Shown here: positions 11,553-23,742 of the stretch, piece by piece
Position numbering within the stretch: position 1 is the first letter of the stretch
Layout: each line of letters starts with the position of its first letter
NCBI GenBank assembly: GCA_029204225.1
Contig: CM055113.1
Location: 24,362,357-24,426,356, forward strand
Source: Diphasiastrum complanatum
Taxonomy: Eukaryota > Streptophyta > Lycopodiopsida > Lycopodiales > Lycopodiaceae
Direction of reading: 5' to 3'
DNA: 64,000 bases
Notes under the pieces: model-generated
Database searches by the model: none
What the model saw: only the letters and a program-made list of their open reading frames with translations
Told to the model about the DNA's origin: nothing
Made by a program: the position numbers and the translations under genes

Positions 11553-12323
11553 CTACAAAATCTGAATCTGAAAAATCAAAGTCAGATCTTTTCCTTCATA
11601 GAATAGTCCATAATCCAAGGTAGAAGATATATACCTCAAGACTCTTTTAGCCAACTTCCAATGATATAACTTTGGATCCTGCATGTGTTGACTTAGCTTA
11701 TGAACACAAAAGCTTAGATCAGGCCTAGTCACTATTAACCAAATAAGTGAGCCAATAAGACTCCTATAAAGAGTGATGTCCTCAAAGGATTTTTCATCAT
11801 CTTTAATAGGAACTTTTACAGTGTGCTCCATAGGTGTATCTATGCCTTTACAGTTTTCCATATGGAATTTTTTGAGCATCACAAATCCTGGAGGCTGCTT
11901 CATATAAATCTCCTCCTCAAGGTAACCATTGAGAAATGCATTAGAAACATCAAGCTGGAACACACTTCATTTGTGAAAACATGCAAGAGAGATGAGTATT
12001 CGAATTGTTACCATCTTTGCAACTGGTGCAAAGGTGTCTTCATAGTCAAGACCTTTGATATGTGAGTAGCCTTTGGCACAAAGTCTTGCTTTATACTTAT
12101 TGATTGATCCATGATGATTATACTTGATTATGAATACCCACTTACATCCAATCACATGCATGTTGTTTGGTGGCTCCACAAGCTCCCATGTGTTATTTGA
12201 CATCAAGGCTTCAAATTCTTGGGTCATTGCTTCAACCCACTCCTTGGATTGAAAAGCTTCTTGGACATCCTTAGGCTCTTCATCTGATATAAAAAGTGTA
12301 TGATAGGAAGTTTCACCTTCCAC
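11553..12323 (-). pseudogene. Element C RT with in-frame deletion and a TGA codon
   Basis: The minus-strand reading starts with the RT N-terminus (WVEAMTQEFEALMSNNTWEL, GCKWVFIIKYNHHGSINKYK, DTFAPVAKMVTIR). At 11967-11969 a TGA lies where element A has the Trp before FQLDV. The frame then continues FQLDVSNAFLNGYLEEEIY to PPGFVM and jumps directly to LKKFHMENCKGIDTPMEH. About 120 residues, including LYGLKQAPRSWY and the YVDD catalytic box, are gone without loss of frame. RT activity is therefore impossible. RNase H begins after ITLYRSLIGSL. Confidence 0.9.
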
Positions 12324-12485
12324 TTGCCTTCCTTTTTCATCGTATGTGAGCCTCCTTGGCTCAGATCTTGCTCGTGTAGATCTTCTCGGTGTGGTAGCTT
12401 GAATTTGCTCCTCGTCAAGCCTCGACCCCTCCTCTTCTTGAACAGGATCAAGATTGATGATTGATCTTGCATGAGTCTCCTTGAT

Positions 12486-13445
12486 CTATGCATCATCCAA
12501 GTTAAACTTCTGATCTTCATGGAAGATCACATCTCTACTAACAACATTCTTGTCAGTAGAGGGCAAATAAATCTTGTATGCTTTTTTAGTGGATGAATAT
12601 CCTACAAAAATTCCTTTTACTGCACTAGGATCTTCCTTCTTTCTAGTTTCTAGAGGCACATGCACAAAGCATACACAGCCAAAAATCCTAAGATGATCTA
12701 CCTTAGGCTTTTTCTTATACAACATCTCAAATGGTGTATTTTCTCCTATTGCAAGATTTAGAAGCTTATTACAAAGATAGTTTGCACATGCAATTGCCTC
12801 TCCCCAAAATTCTTTAGGCAAAGAAGCTTCTAGCCTAATGGCTTTTGCACATTCACACAAAGTTCTATTTTTTCTCTCAGCAACTCCATTTTGCTGAGGA
12901 GTATATGAACAAGAAAACTCTCTTTGAATACCCTCTCTCTCACAAAAGTCTTTAAACTTATTGGAAGTGTACTCTCCTCCACTATCACTTCTTAAAGCTT
13001 TTAACTTGAAAGGAAACTGCTTCTCTATATAAGCTTTGAAAGCAAGAAAAACATCGTAGACCATGGCTTTTGAAGACAACATATAGATCCAAGAATATCT
13101 TGTATAATCATCTACAAAAGAGACAAAGCAGTTGGCTCCTCCTTTGCTCTTAGTTGATGATAAATGAACATCAGAGTGTACAAGTTCAAATGGTTGCTTT
13201 GTCTTGATACTTGATCTAGGAAAAGGCCTTATGTGTGACTTTTCCATCACACAAGCTTCACAAGGTAGAAGCTCCTTTGACAGTGTCTTTGGTAGACCAA
13301 CAACTTTTCCTTCTTTGACCATAGATTGCATGGCTTTGAAATTGGGATGACCCAATCTCTTGTGCCACAGATCCTCCTGTAGAACCTTGGTCTCATAAGC
13401 AATATCTAAAATGCTAGCACTCTCCCTAGAATCTAGTTTGTACAA
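12486..13445 (-). pseudogene. Element C integrase region
   Basis: This continuous 319-codon minus-strand frame holds the pre-integrase zinc region (LWHKRLGHPNFKAM, CEACVMEKSH) and an integrase core with all three acidic positions: D in LVHSDVH, D in LRSDSGGEY and E in NGVAERKNRTL. The C-terminal region (HLRIFGCVCFVHVP, VGYSSTKKAYKIY, VVSRDVIFHED) is complete. No stop interrupts it, so it could in principle still encode integrase domains. It is a part of a polyprotein, not a separate gene. Confidence 0.9.
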
Positions 13446-13463
13446 CTTACCAATTCTAGGTCC

Positions 13464-13817
13464 TCAAGCAATAACTTCATTTTCTCGTGAGATTATACAC
13501 TTGTCAACTTGAAACTTGACATCCAATCCACTATCAAACAACTGTCCTACACTAATGAGATTCTTGGTCAATCTAGGTACATACAGTACATCATGTAAGC
13601 AAAAAGATTTTGATGATGATGCATGCAATGGAATACTACTTACTCCTTCAATCCTACACTCAACATCATTAGCAGTATAGATTGATATTTTTGCACCTAG
13701 ATATGGCATGAGATTAGTGAAAGAGTTCCTAGAACTAGAGATATGAGAACTAGCCCCACTATCTATCCACCAGACTTCTTCATTCTTAAAAGGAAAAGAT
13801 GAAAAAGTAGACATCAT
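13464..13817 (-). pseudogene. Element C protease region
   Basis: The minus-strand frame contains the copia aspartic protease active site WWIDSGASSHIS and the conserved LHDVLYVPRLTKNLISVGQL. It is in the same pol order as in F (gag, protease, integrase, RT, RNase H). It ends just before the integrase frame at 13445, with a stop near 13464. Confidence 0.9.
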
Positions 13818-13859
13818 TAGTGAATCCTCTCTTTCACTCTCTACACCCTAACACTCATC

Positions 13860-14640
13860 CTCATTAGTAAGGTTAGCTTGCTTAGATTGGTTCTTCTTCT
13901 TGAAACAGTTTGATGCGTAGATCCTCACCACTTTATTTGGCTTTGTCCTTCTTTAAGTGTTGTTGTCCTTTGCCCTTGTCTCTTGACTTGTCTCTGATGA
14001 AGAGTGCTTTGTCATCTCCACCATCTTTCAATGAAAGTCTATTGATCCTCACCATCTTGTTCTCTTGTCTGCTTTCTTCAGCAATGAGAACACCTTGCAG
14101 TGGCTCCAAGGATGGAAGATCCTCCCTTATAGCATAAGTCTGCACAATATTGTCATACTCATCTCTAAGTACATTTAGGACTACTTGAACAAGTTTAGTG
14201 TTCTTAAGGGCATCACCAATACCAGCTAACTCTTGATGAAGATCCTTAACTCTCATGACATATGATGAAGCACTCTCATCTACTCTCTGATAACTTAGAA
14301 ATATTTGGTTTCTAAGTGTAAGCAATCTAGAAATATTTTTGATCTCATAGATTGTTTTTAGAGTATCCCAAGCTTCCTCGGCAGTGGTGCATGTACTGAT
14401 CTCTCTTAACACTTCATTAGTAACATTCATTTTCATAAAATGAAGGGCAATTCTGGTTCTTTTGTGGAATGTTGCAGCTTCATTAGGTGCAGCAAGTTCT
14501 TCTTCAGCTCCACTCACAATATCCATTACATCCTGTAGAATCAACAATGATTCCATTCTGATCTTCCACATTGCATAATTGGAAGATGTTAATCTCTCAC
14601 TGTGCTCTAAGAAATGTGAACCACATCTTCTTGGTGAGAA
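13860..14640 (-). pseudogene. Element C gag
   Basis: Minus-strand frame 14571-13933 encodes a copia gag (MWKIRMESLLILQDVMDIV, ALHFMKMNVTNEVLREIS, AWDTLKTIYEIKNISRLLTL). The coding frame extends upstream to about 14640 (HFLEHSERLTSSNYA) but I see no clean upstream start. The CCHC knuckle is damaged: only its end (YASNCFKKKNQ) is left near 13900-13925 in another frame, so the first Cys pair has been deleted. Confidence 0.85.
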
Positions 14641-15390
14641 ATTCTAGTAATGATAAAAAAAAATGGAGTTGAAAGGATGTTGCTTGCTATCTCAATCTAG
14701 GATCTAACACAGATGTTGATCCACCCTATGAAATCTAGCAACTAATGTGAGAATAATTCTCAATACAAAAAATCAATCTATCTTGAATTTGGATCTTGCT
14801 TCCGTCACAAAAGAAGAAGCACATGCAAACAAGAAGTCTATCTCTCCCACGAGTTTCAAAGTACTGATAAACTCTCTAGGAACTTACTTTCAACTCAAAC
14901 ACAGTAATATGTGTGAAATGAAAAGTCTAAGACCTCAAAACACTCACTTCTATCCAATTCTACTTGATTGACAGTGAAAATTGATGAAAATGGTGAAAAA
15001 GACAGATGTGTGCTCACTTTGGCATATCCCACAAGTTGAGTACCCTCTCAAACTCTCTGATTACCTAAAACTCTTCTGAAAACAAATCAGATTGATCTAG
15101 AAACAAGAGCAACACATTTTACTCTTCAATACATATCCAACAAGCTATAGAACATCAAATTTGGATCATTCCTTGAGAAGTAGCACTCATTAATGAGGGC
15201 TGATTTCACACGTGTGGGCTCTCTGTCCATACAGAGCTCCGTTGGATCAGATCAGCCTTGATTTTATCCACTTATGATCCTTAGATTGCTTGTTTCTCAG
15301 CGACTTTGAATCCCTCTCCCGAATTCGAGTTCCTGCAAGCAAAAACACTGATGATCTGATGTATACACCCTCACCTCTTCAAAGCATGAA

Positions 15391-15402
15391 GCTCTGATAC
15401 CA
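15391..15402 (-). promoter_or_regulatory. Primer binding site of element C
   Basis: On the minus strand TGGTATCAGAGC follows directly after the 5' LTR end. It is the standard initiator tRNA-Met primer site. The leader between it and gag (14640-15390) carries one CACACGTGTG palindrome at 15207-15216. Confidence 0.95.
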
Positions 15403-16134
15403 TGTGAAGTTCTTAGCATGTGTGAACTTCACCACACACCCTACAAGATCTTACTGAGGTGCTGTGATTGCACAAGATTGATCAAATAACAATATGGTTG
15501 AAAAATCTAAGGCAAGAGCACAATGGCATACATCAGATGAAAAAATCTAACTCTTCACTATGAGAAAATGAATGTCAGAAATAATTTTAAGTGTTCAGTA
15601 TGAAAAAAAAAAGGCTGCTCTCGGGTAGAGAGAGAAAATCTAGCATAGAAAACTCGGGTAGAGAAAGAATGAGTCCAAAACACCAAAATTTCAATATTCA
15701 CAATGTGGCAAGACATGCCCAGCTTTTCCTACATGAGAGAGACTCGAATTCCTATAGTGGAGTTGCATGGAAAGTCCACTTAACTGAACTAATTCACCTA
15801 CCATAGATCCGCATGTGTAACTGCATGCATGTATGTTGCATGTACTGCATGTCAACTCATAAAACTGCCTAGACATGTGTAGATCACTGAAACTGCTTTG
15901 CATGTTGCATGCACTGATTGCATGTGGCTTGCATGCATACAGTAAGACTTTGCATGCTATCTAAACATCTGCATGTCATCATAATTGAATCTATCTAACT
16001 CAAATCTGAGCTACACTAGAAGGATATGTGCTCAATTCACACTCCTTTTATGTACAACATGAATTTTAGTGAAAATCACCATGGACATGGCCCCAAACTC
16101 GAGATAGGAAGATAATATTTTAATAATCTTCACA
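15403..16134 (-). repeat. 5' LTR of nested copia element C
   Basis: This LTR pairs with 10347-11080. It ends at the primer site on one side and at the GGTGG duplication (16135-16139) on the other. The close match of the two LTRs indicates a fairly recent insertion, later than that of host element B. Confidence 0.95.
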
Positions 16135-16139
16135 GGTGG
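16135..16139. repeat. Target site duplication GGTGG (right) of element C
   Basis: Second copy of the 5-bp duplication created by insertion of C into B, matching 10342-10346. Confidence 0.9.
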
Positions 16140-17025
16140 TTTGTTGGAAACCATCAAGGATGACTCTTCATCCTCCTCCTCCTCCTCCTGATGTGCAATG
16201 TTGCTTTGTTTGCTCTCTTGTGCCTTCTTCTTGAGACATTCTGATGCAAAATGTCCTTTCTTTTCATAGAAAAAACATTTGTACTTGGATTTGTCTTTGA
16301 TCTTGCCCTTTGAGCTTGAAACCTCATCCTCCTCCTTGGTCTCCTTGAAGTGCTTCTTCTTGCCATTGGTCTTCTTCTTGCCTTTGAATGAGAAATTAGC
16401 TTTCTCATCACCATCCTGTAGAAAAAGAGCATATATTCTTGCATTGGTATGCATCATCCTACACTCTTCAGCCACTAATACACTGTGAAGCTTTTCTATA
16501 GTGGGCAAAGTGTCTTGGATTGCAAAGCTTTGGACCAAATTTGAAAAGTCACTCCCTAGACCATTGAGGACAATCTGAACAAGCTCACTATCTTGAATCT
16601 TCTCTCCAATGGAAGCTAACTCCCTATTGAGAGACTTGATTTTGAGCACGTAAACCTTGTGCATTCTCATCACTTCTCTTCATGCTTTGCAGAATCTAAT
16701 TTCTAAGCATGAGAACCCTTGAAGTGTTACTAGACTCATAGATTGATCTTAAAGATTCCCAAGCCTCTTTAGCACTGGTACAAGCTGATACTTCTCTCAA
16801 TAAATCATTACTTACATTCATCTTCACATAGTGAAGTGCAAGCCTAGATCTTCTTTTGTATTTAGCTAACTCATGTGCACCTAGAGGTTCATCTTCATCA
16901 TCAATCAGAAACTCATAGAAATTCTAGAGCACCATGAGTGACTCCATCCTCACTTTCCAAATAGCATAATTGGTAAAATTTAACCTCTTACTAGCTTCTA
17001 GAAGGTATGCTCCAGCATATCCCAT
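16140..17025 (-). pseudogene. Element B gag
   Basis: The minus-strand start at 17025 (MGYAGAYLLEASKRLN) opens a copia gag that is broken by stops in the first third and by a frameshift near 16680. The longest part, 16673 down to 16140, includes ELVQIVLNGLGSDFSNLVQS and a knuckle KCFFYEKKGHFASEC whose second Cys is Tyr. It ends with an acidic run (about 16150-16190) and SSLMVSNKPP. At that point element C is inserted; codons beyond 16135 in the open frame belong to C. B continues as protease at 10341. Confidence 0.85.
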
Positions 17026-17646
17026 CTTACTAGTAAGATTCTACACACAAGATATAGATTTGGTTGAACTTGAAACTCACAAAGGTTTCTAACTTGCAGT
17101 GTTTCACTCAAATGTTGACTTCTAATCCAACAGATGGACTTGTAATCACAGTTCTATCACTCCCTCACAAAGCTAGAATGAAGATAAGATGAAGTGAAAA
17201 CTACTCTCAAGCAAATCTTGCCAATCTTGGCTATTTTTGGACAATAGAATGACTCTACCCCTCTCTTTCACTTTGATGTACTTTCTAGACCTGGTTTCCT
17301 CTTTAAGAAGGTCTGAAATCAGCCTAGATCAATTAGTTATCATAAAACAAATTCAAAACTAATTAATGGCAAGTGATATTGGTAGCTTATCCTAGGATTT
17401 GCACCAAAAATTACATCAAATTGACACCAGATGATATTACAGTGATCCAATGAATATGGGATTTTAAATGCTGGTTCAGAGTTGCCCACACGTGTGAACA
17501 GTATGGATTTTGATCCTGAAAAAGTTTGGGATCAAATCCCCTCACCAAATCCTGGATACCAGCTCGCCCTTCCAATACTAGCTTTTTGCACCAAAAACAT
17601 GCTAAAACTGGATTAGTTTCAAACATTGAATTATAGCCTTCTACTT

Positions 17647-17659
17647 GGATCTGATACCA
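17647..17659 (-). promoter_or_regulatory. Primer binding site of element B
   Basis: On the minus strand TGGTATCAGATCC follows the LTR end. It is an initiator tRNA-Met site with one change from the usual TGGTATCAGAGCC. The leader to gag (17026-17646) has a CACACGTGTG palindrome at 17487-17496. Confidence 0.85.
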
Positions 17660-18349
17660 TGTTAAAAGTATAGTACTAAAGGACCATAAATGGGTCTTTG
17701 AATGATCCACAAGGTTGATTGTGTGCTTGTTAAACAATCTATCAGATACTAGTCATCAGAAAACAAGATCTAATTTAGCAGCTTGATAGAAAACAAATAG
17801 AGACAATTAGATCATTGATCAAAAACTATAATCCGACTTCAGATGTGTGAAAATGAGGCTTTAGTACGGCCTGTAGATAGATTTTAGAGTGTGCAAAGCT
17901 GAGTTTCATTGGAATCAATCACTATCATCATACAATGAGAGAAAACTCGAGTTTCTCCTTGAGGCTCCAAAAGTTTCTATCTCCTCATTATGGAGAATGG
18001 GAATACATAGTAAAAGACACTTCCTTTGCCAAGTTAGGTGAAAATCCAGCATGTAATAAAGAAGTCGACTCAACTTTCTTGCCCTAATGTGAAAACCCTA
18101 GCCTAGATCCAAGAGTCATGCTTGGTAGGTGCATGGTAGGTACAAATCTCATCATAAATCATGGTCTAGATCCTACAAAGTAGGAATCACTACCAAATGG
18201 ACACAACCACTCCTCTTGACTCGTGGTAACCTACTTTAGGTGTGGATTTACAAGTGGCACTTTGGCCATTCAAGTGACTAACAAAAAATATTGACGAAAT
18301 GTACAATATTCTACATGGCTAGATTTGCAATTGTAGGCAATTTTTCACA
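17660..18349 (-). repeat. 5' LTR of copia element B
   Basis: This 690-bp LTR has TGTTAAAAG and TTTTTCACA (plus-strand reading) at its ends and matches 8161-8837, with small indels such as extra sequence around 17735-17755. The flank ATGCC (18350-18354) would be the target duplication, but its partner at the eroded left end is not present. Confidence 0.9.
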
Positions 18350-18767
18350 ATGCCACGTAGGATGGACAAATTAGTCAAAATTAAAGATTATAATATAAGA
18401 AGTGCTTGCCCGCAGTAGTTTGAATACAAAACCGCTCTGGTTACAGTCATGGTCACAGTCATGGTTAACTAAGGTTTCTCTTGGGAAAAATCATGCCTCT
18501 GGAGAAATAAACTCTTGGGAGAACAGAGAGTGGGGGCAAGAATTGAAAAGAAGAGCACCAACTACATTATATTATGGATTGAATGAACTAGAGGAAAAAT
18601 AGATGGACGTCATTATAATATTTGCATCAATTAGCAGTCACCATCTTTGAATGCTACATAAAATGCCTACATCTCTCGAGAGAAAAGAAAGATGGCAAGA
18701 TTTGAAAAAAGAAGAGCGGCAACCAAAATACACGGATTGAGAAAACTCAAAACTCAAAAATGAAAAA

Positions 18768-20314
18768 ATGAGCGGCATGACAACATTTGAATCAAAGATC
18801 AATCTCATTCTTCAAGTGCTACGTGAAATGATAAACAAGTATGTGAAATGTATAAAGGTGCTGAGTATGTTTCATTTTTTTTTGGTTGAACTGTTATTGG
18901 ATCGTAATCTATTTTTTCTTCTTACAATGAAAAAATTTCATCTCCATATAGATCTTCCTGAAGGATATGCTCCTTCGTTCAAAAGAGGTGTCAAAGCATC
19001 TTGCTTATCAGTTGATGATTGTCTGCGCTAAGGGCAGGAGGGAAAGCAAATCTGGACCTCTGGATAGACGGGACATTATATCTTAAAGATCCATACTCCA
19101 TGCAGCATCCCAAATTTTCTTCTGCTACTCAATTGATATATTTTGTCTGTCATGGAAAGAATGGTTTGCTAGGTTATTGTAAAAGATTAGAAGAATATGG
19201 TAACACATTTTCAATGGAAAGAATTTGTTGTTTAGACAATGTAATTAGACGTATATCTTCATATTGTGCTCAAAAAGACAATATTTTACGAATAAAATTG
19301 CTAGAGAATGAGGTTCTCCAAAAAGAAAATGAAAATGTACAAAAAATCATAGTGAGTACAAGAAAAGAGATAGATCAAATAGAAATCGAATTGAATAATG
19401 GTCGTTCTGCATACTCACAACTATTGAAAGATGTTGACTTGATAGGTAAAAAGATAAAAACAAAAAAACAAAAGCGAGTGATGAACACAAATACTCATAA
19501 TTTGTCATCAACAGGAGGCTATCAGAAAAGGAGAATTTATGCATTCAAATAAGTTTTTGACTTTTGGCCTTTATACTTCAAGAGTTCATATCTTATATTG
19601 TTTTAGCATGACTGTAAATTGTAACATTAATCATCTATTATTATTTTTTTCTTTTTTTACAGATCTGTATTGGTTGGTAATCAAAAATGTAAAAGACAAT
19701 GCTATGGGCTCTGTGTTGACAACAAAATCAACTGAGTCATTGATGACCAATAATCGAAACAGTCGTGTTAAGATAAAAATTGTTGATGCATTAATGATTG
19801 AAGTACAAAAAATACTTGACAATACTATAATTCTAGGAGCATGTGATTTTGCTGGAATAAGTAGAGATGCTTATGGCACCATATTTAAGATTATCAAACA
19901 AGCTTTGACGCTGGTTAGCATTAAGAAATTTCCTATTCCACGACCATTTCAAATAAAATCAGAGCGTGGTTCAATGAATAGAGGAATTCAAAAGCTTATA
20001 GGTGTTCCAATTCATATCGAGGAAGTATATCAATCAAAGGACAAAAAATCCATGTCTTACAATCAGTCAACTAACTTGTTTGTCGATATGAATACGTTAT
20101 TAAGGTTTATTATACATTTCTATGATATTTCCATGGAAAAGGTAGACAGTAAGATAGTCTTGGTACTGAAGCTGGATGAATCAGAACTTATTAAAGGACA
20201 AAAAATGGAGAGAGTGAGCCTCATGAATGGAGCACTTCAAAAGACTAACGATCAAGGAGATTTTAACTTCAATGTTCAGTCTGAGAATGACATCTGGTGG
20301 TTGGCAGCCTTTGA
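18768..20314 (+). CDS. Unidentified spliced gene (coiled coil plus unknown domain), partial
   Basis: I do not recognise this gene. An open frame at 19022-19552 begins after a TGA and encodes LDLWIDGTLYLKDPYS, then a long charged segment (about residues 85-150) rich in Glu, Lys, Leu and Ile that looks like a coiled coil. A pyrimidine-rich tract and TTTTTTTACAG end at 19661; a second open stretch, DLYWLVIKNVKDNAMGS onward, runs to 20314. There AAFEG is followed by the donor-like GTATGATA. The donor of the first intron (perhaps GTTTTTG near 19553) is weak. An upstream frame (18768-19031, with LHIDLPEGYAPSFKRG) may be an earlier exon. The second exon contains VLVLKLDESELIKGQKMERV and NDIWWLAAFE. 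No 3' end is visible. It could be a degenerate gene of an unfamiliar mobile element. Exon limits are provisional. Confidence 0.4.
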
Positions 20315-20329
20315 GGTATGATATTTTAT

Positions 20330-22078
20330 AATCTAATGAGTTTTGATTCTAGCGACATTTTTAATCAGATTGATGCTCACACATCTATTCTATTAAATGC
20401 TCTACAATGAAAATGAAATCAGTTATCCTGAACTTAGCTCATGAATAATTTCCTCTATCAAACAAGGCTTGCAACTTCTTCTAAAACCCCAAATTTGATC
20501 TAATTGACCCAAACATGTGTAACCTTCTCTTCAGTTCACTCTATGTCATGATGGCATTTATAGAGTCTAATGTCCTCAATTAAATGTCTATGGCCTAAAG
20601 AACTTCCTAAGTAGTATGTGAGGCCCAATTAAATTACTGCCAAATTTATGCTCAACTCCCAAATTTGTTTAAAAAAATGGTGTCCCCACATGAAGATTTT
20701 TAAAAGTTGAGGAGGCAACTTAAAATGCTGAAGAAAAATGTAGCAAAATATTCTCTCAAAAATGGAAACATTGAAGGATGATTATTGAGGACAATGTGAA
20801 TTGAAATGGTTTTTCAAGGCCACTCTTCTATGGTAAGCTTATTGATCAAGAATTTCACCTGAATACTTAATTGAGTATGTGAGAAAATCATCACTAACCA
20901 TTGCCATAGCAAAACTTCAATGAGAATCAATGGCAGTAGTCATGAAGGATGCCTTGGAGGCGCTCTTCTATGGTCTATTTAAGGCCACTATTCTATGCCA
21001 CGCTTATTGACCAAGCATTTAACATGAGTACATAGTTGAGACTCAAAGAATATCATGACTAATCAATGCTATAGCAAAACTATAGAAGTATTCGATTGCA
21101 GATTGTTATGAATGATGCTTTGGAGGTACTCCGTAGTCTATGAATGAGATGGCTATGATCAACCAAAGCCATAGTGAAACTAGAGACGGATTGATGGTGT
21201 TGACCAAAACAAAATAAACTACATACTGGGCTTTTAGACCAAGAGTGCCATACATTTATGCCCCAAGCTATTGAGTAATGCCAACTTGAAGCCATAGAAG
21301 GAGCCATAAAATTATCGACTTTAGAGGCAAGTTTGCAGCATCTAAAAAAGAATATGATGGCAACACCGTGGAAACAACATAAGATGGAAACAACATCTCA
21401 AGCACGGCCTTTGAATCGAGACCTATTTTAGAGATCTTCTACACAAAATCAAATCCAATAGAGCTATCACTAGACTCCAACCCAGTACGAGTTCCTACCC
21501 AACGGAGCCGGTACTCTATGCATCATATTTCATTTGCAAGTAGTGTGGTAGATATACTAGGACCCACCTGGCATTTGGGCTGTCATTCCAAGCAATGTGG
21601 GCGCTCTGGCATCACTCAATAAAATTTTATAATAGCTTGACTCCCCAAGCCTGAATTTTCAACAGTTGCAACTTCCTCATCGGTGAGTCTGACGATTCTG
21701 ACCTCAATTGGCTAGCTATGCCATCACCATCCTCTCCACGTGATCATGTACGTTCTCAGTTGCATATGGCAGTTCGACACATATACACGTTGGCGAAGAA
21801 ATTGAGAGCAGAACAAGTTGTGTGTAACCTCTAGGCTCACTAGATACATCCATCACGGCTCCCTCTCTCTATTTGCTTTCTTTCCGTCGTGGGTTATTTC
21901 AGTCCAAAAGGTAAATTTATAACAATCCAAAAGGTAAATGTTCTAAAGGCGTGCCCTAGCATTTTAGACCAATTTGCTTATCATATGACGCATGTTGGAT
22001 GTTTCCATATTAAGACTAATGCTAGCATGGACATACAAAAAAATTTGATTACACAACTTAAATCCAGGGTCCTCTCTC

Positions 22079-22114
<36 letters not shown>

Positions 22115-22510
22115 GAACTGATTTACAGGTTCAAGTGCATTTTCACATCATGCACTTTGGTTGTAGCAGCTACGTACATGATCTTGGATGATGTAAATCT
22201 ACAAGGATAAATCAAGAGAGAGCCATAGATGAGGAGCCGGACCTGCAAATGGAAATTTACTGGAGCTAGAGATGGAAATGTAGTTTATGCTAGATCTGGA
22301 GATGGAGTTTATGCGCCTCGAGCTGGAGAAAATTACGTTTATGTTTTTTATGTTTTCTTCGTGTATGTGTTTATGTTCAGAGCGCCCATCACCCGTAGGT
22401 TGGGAGCTCTTTCACCCTCATATGTTTACAACATCAAAGAAACACATACATCGGCCACCTGTCAACGACCATTGGCTTTCTTCCTAAACCATCAGCCGCC
22501 ATCCTAATCA
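20330..22510. other. Non-coding, with a 165-bp tandem repeat and a CT microsatellite
   Basis: No gene is supported. Two diverged copies of a unit of about 165 bp start at 20816 and 20981 (AAGGCCACT, then TTCTATG and GCTTATTGA). A (CT)15 run occupies 22081-22111. Frames at 21889-22507 are short and have no recognisable similarity. Confidence 0.5.
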
Positions 22511-22523
22511 TCGGCCGTCATCC

Positions 22524-23261
22524 AAAAGTGACGTCATATATTTTTTTGGCATATTAAAGAATCTAAGTCTATGAAGACAATTTCACAAGGACACTATGCT
22601 CATGAAGAATATGACCCACAAAATGCAAAATTGGGACTTGCCAAAAATTTCAGCATTAAAGAGGGATTTTCCTCACCATTTTTTAGCCTTGGGCAAGGTC
22701 TTTTTAGTGACCTTTAGACCCAGTTCAACACGTGTTTAGTGATGGCTCGGCCTAACAGCCTTGCCATAATTTTAAGGCCAATTTACAAGTTGGAAAGGTC
22801 ATTTCGGAATACTTTCAAATCACTACACCAACATATGATGTCATCTTCAATTTATGCGGCATCGTCCAGCCCAGCCCTTTTTATCAACAATGTGAACAGA
22901 GGAGAGTACAATAAATAAATAAAAAGTGACTTCATATATTTTTTGGCACATTATAGAATCTAAGTCTATGAAGACAATTTCACAAACACACTATGCTCAT
23001 GAAAGGTTCATAAAAAAGTTTGAAAAGGGAAAATATGACCCATAAAATGCAAAATTGGGACTTGCCAAAAATTTCAGCGTTAAAAAGAGGGATTTTCCTC
23101 ACCATTCTTTATGCTTGGGCAAGGTCTTTTTAGTGACCTTTAGACCCAGTTCAACACGTGTTTAGTGATGGCTCGGCCTAACAGCCTTGCCATAATTTTA
23201 AGGCCAATTTACTGGTTGGAAATTTTTATTAACAATGTGAACAGAGGAGAGTACAATAATG
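22524..23261. repeat. Tandem duplication, two copies of about 340-390 bp
   Basis: Copy 1 is 22524-22915 and copy 2 is 22923-23261. Both start AAAAGTGAC(G/T)TCATATAT and end AACAATGTGAACAGAGGAG then TACAATAA. Copy 1 has about 80 bp (22797-22878) not found in copy 2; copy 2 has about 35 bp near 23005-23040 not in copy 1. Each holds an AACACGTGTTT palindrome. No terminal inverted repeat or target duplication was seen. Confidence 0.8.
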
Positions 23262-23660
23262 ACCAAGCTTGCACTAAGAAGGATCAGTGCATCACTAAAA
23301 AGAATGTGTAGGAGTACATGCACCCATGAGTAGATTGTGCTATCTACAAGGAGATTGGCATCCCATGGATTGATCAAATTGTGATAGTTTCCAAATGACA
23401 GCACAATTGCAATAGAATCATAAGTCAAAATGCAACCCATGGTTTGAAAAAAAGGAATGAGGAGCTCATTCATTATATTTTGCTAGCTTTGAAGATGGTA
23501 ATGAACGAATCAACCAATTCAGCTACTGCAGGAGCTGCTAGTGGCTCATCACGTTCACAGATAGCTCACCTTGAAGACTTGAAAGACACAAATACGATTA
23601 CACTCAACTTAACCAACTATCTCAGGTCCTTCCATAGAATGTATATACAATACATCACAG
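23255..23660 (+). pseudogene. Decayed open frame next to the tandem duplication
   Basis: The plus-strand frame through this stretch reads coherently but has three stops before 23410. It then stays open from 23444 to 23665 (KKRNEELIHYILLALKMVMN, then an Ala/Ser/Gly-rich part). Recurrent phrases such as EIGIPWIDQIV and QHNCNRIISQNATHG look protein-like. I cannot name a family. It may be a fragment of an unknown transposon gene. It lies just downstream of the DAHP synthase gene, on the opposite strand. Confidence 0.3.
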
Positions 23661-23742
23661 GCTAGGACTCGACATATTTACGGACACAGGACTGCACCCC
23701 ACACTGCTACTGATAGAATAAGAGGGCATCAGCTCAAAATGT

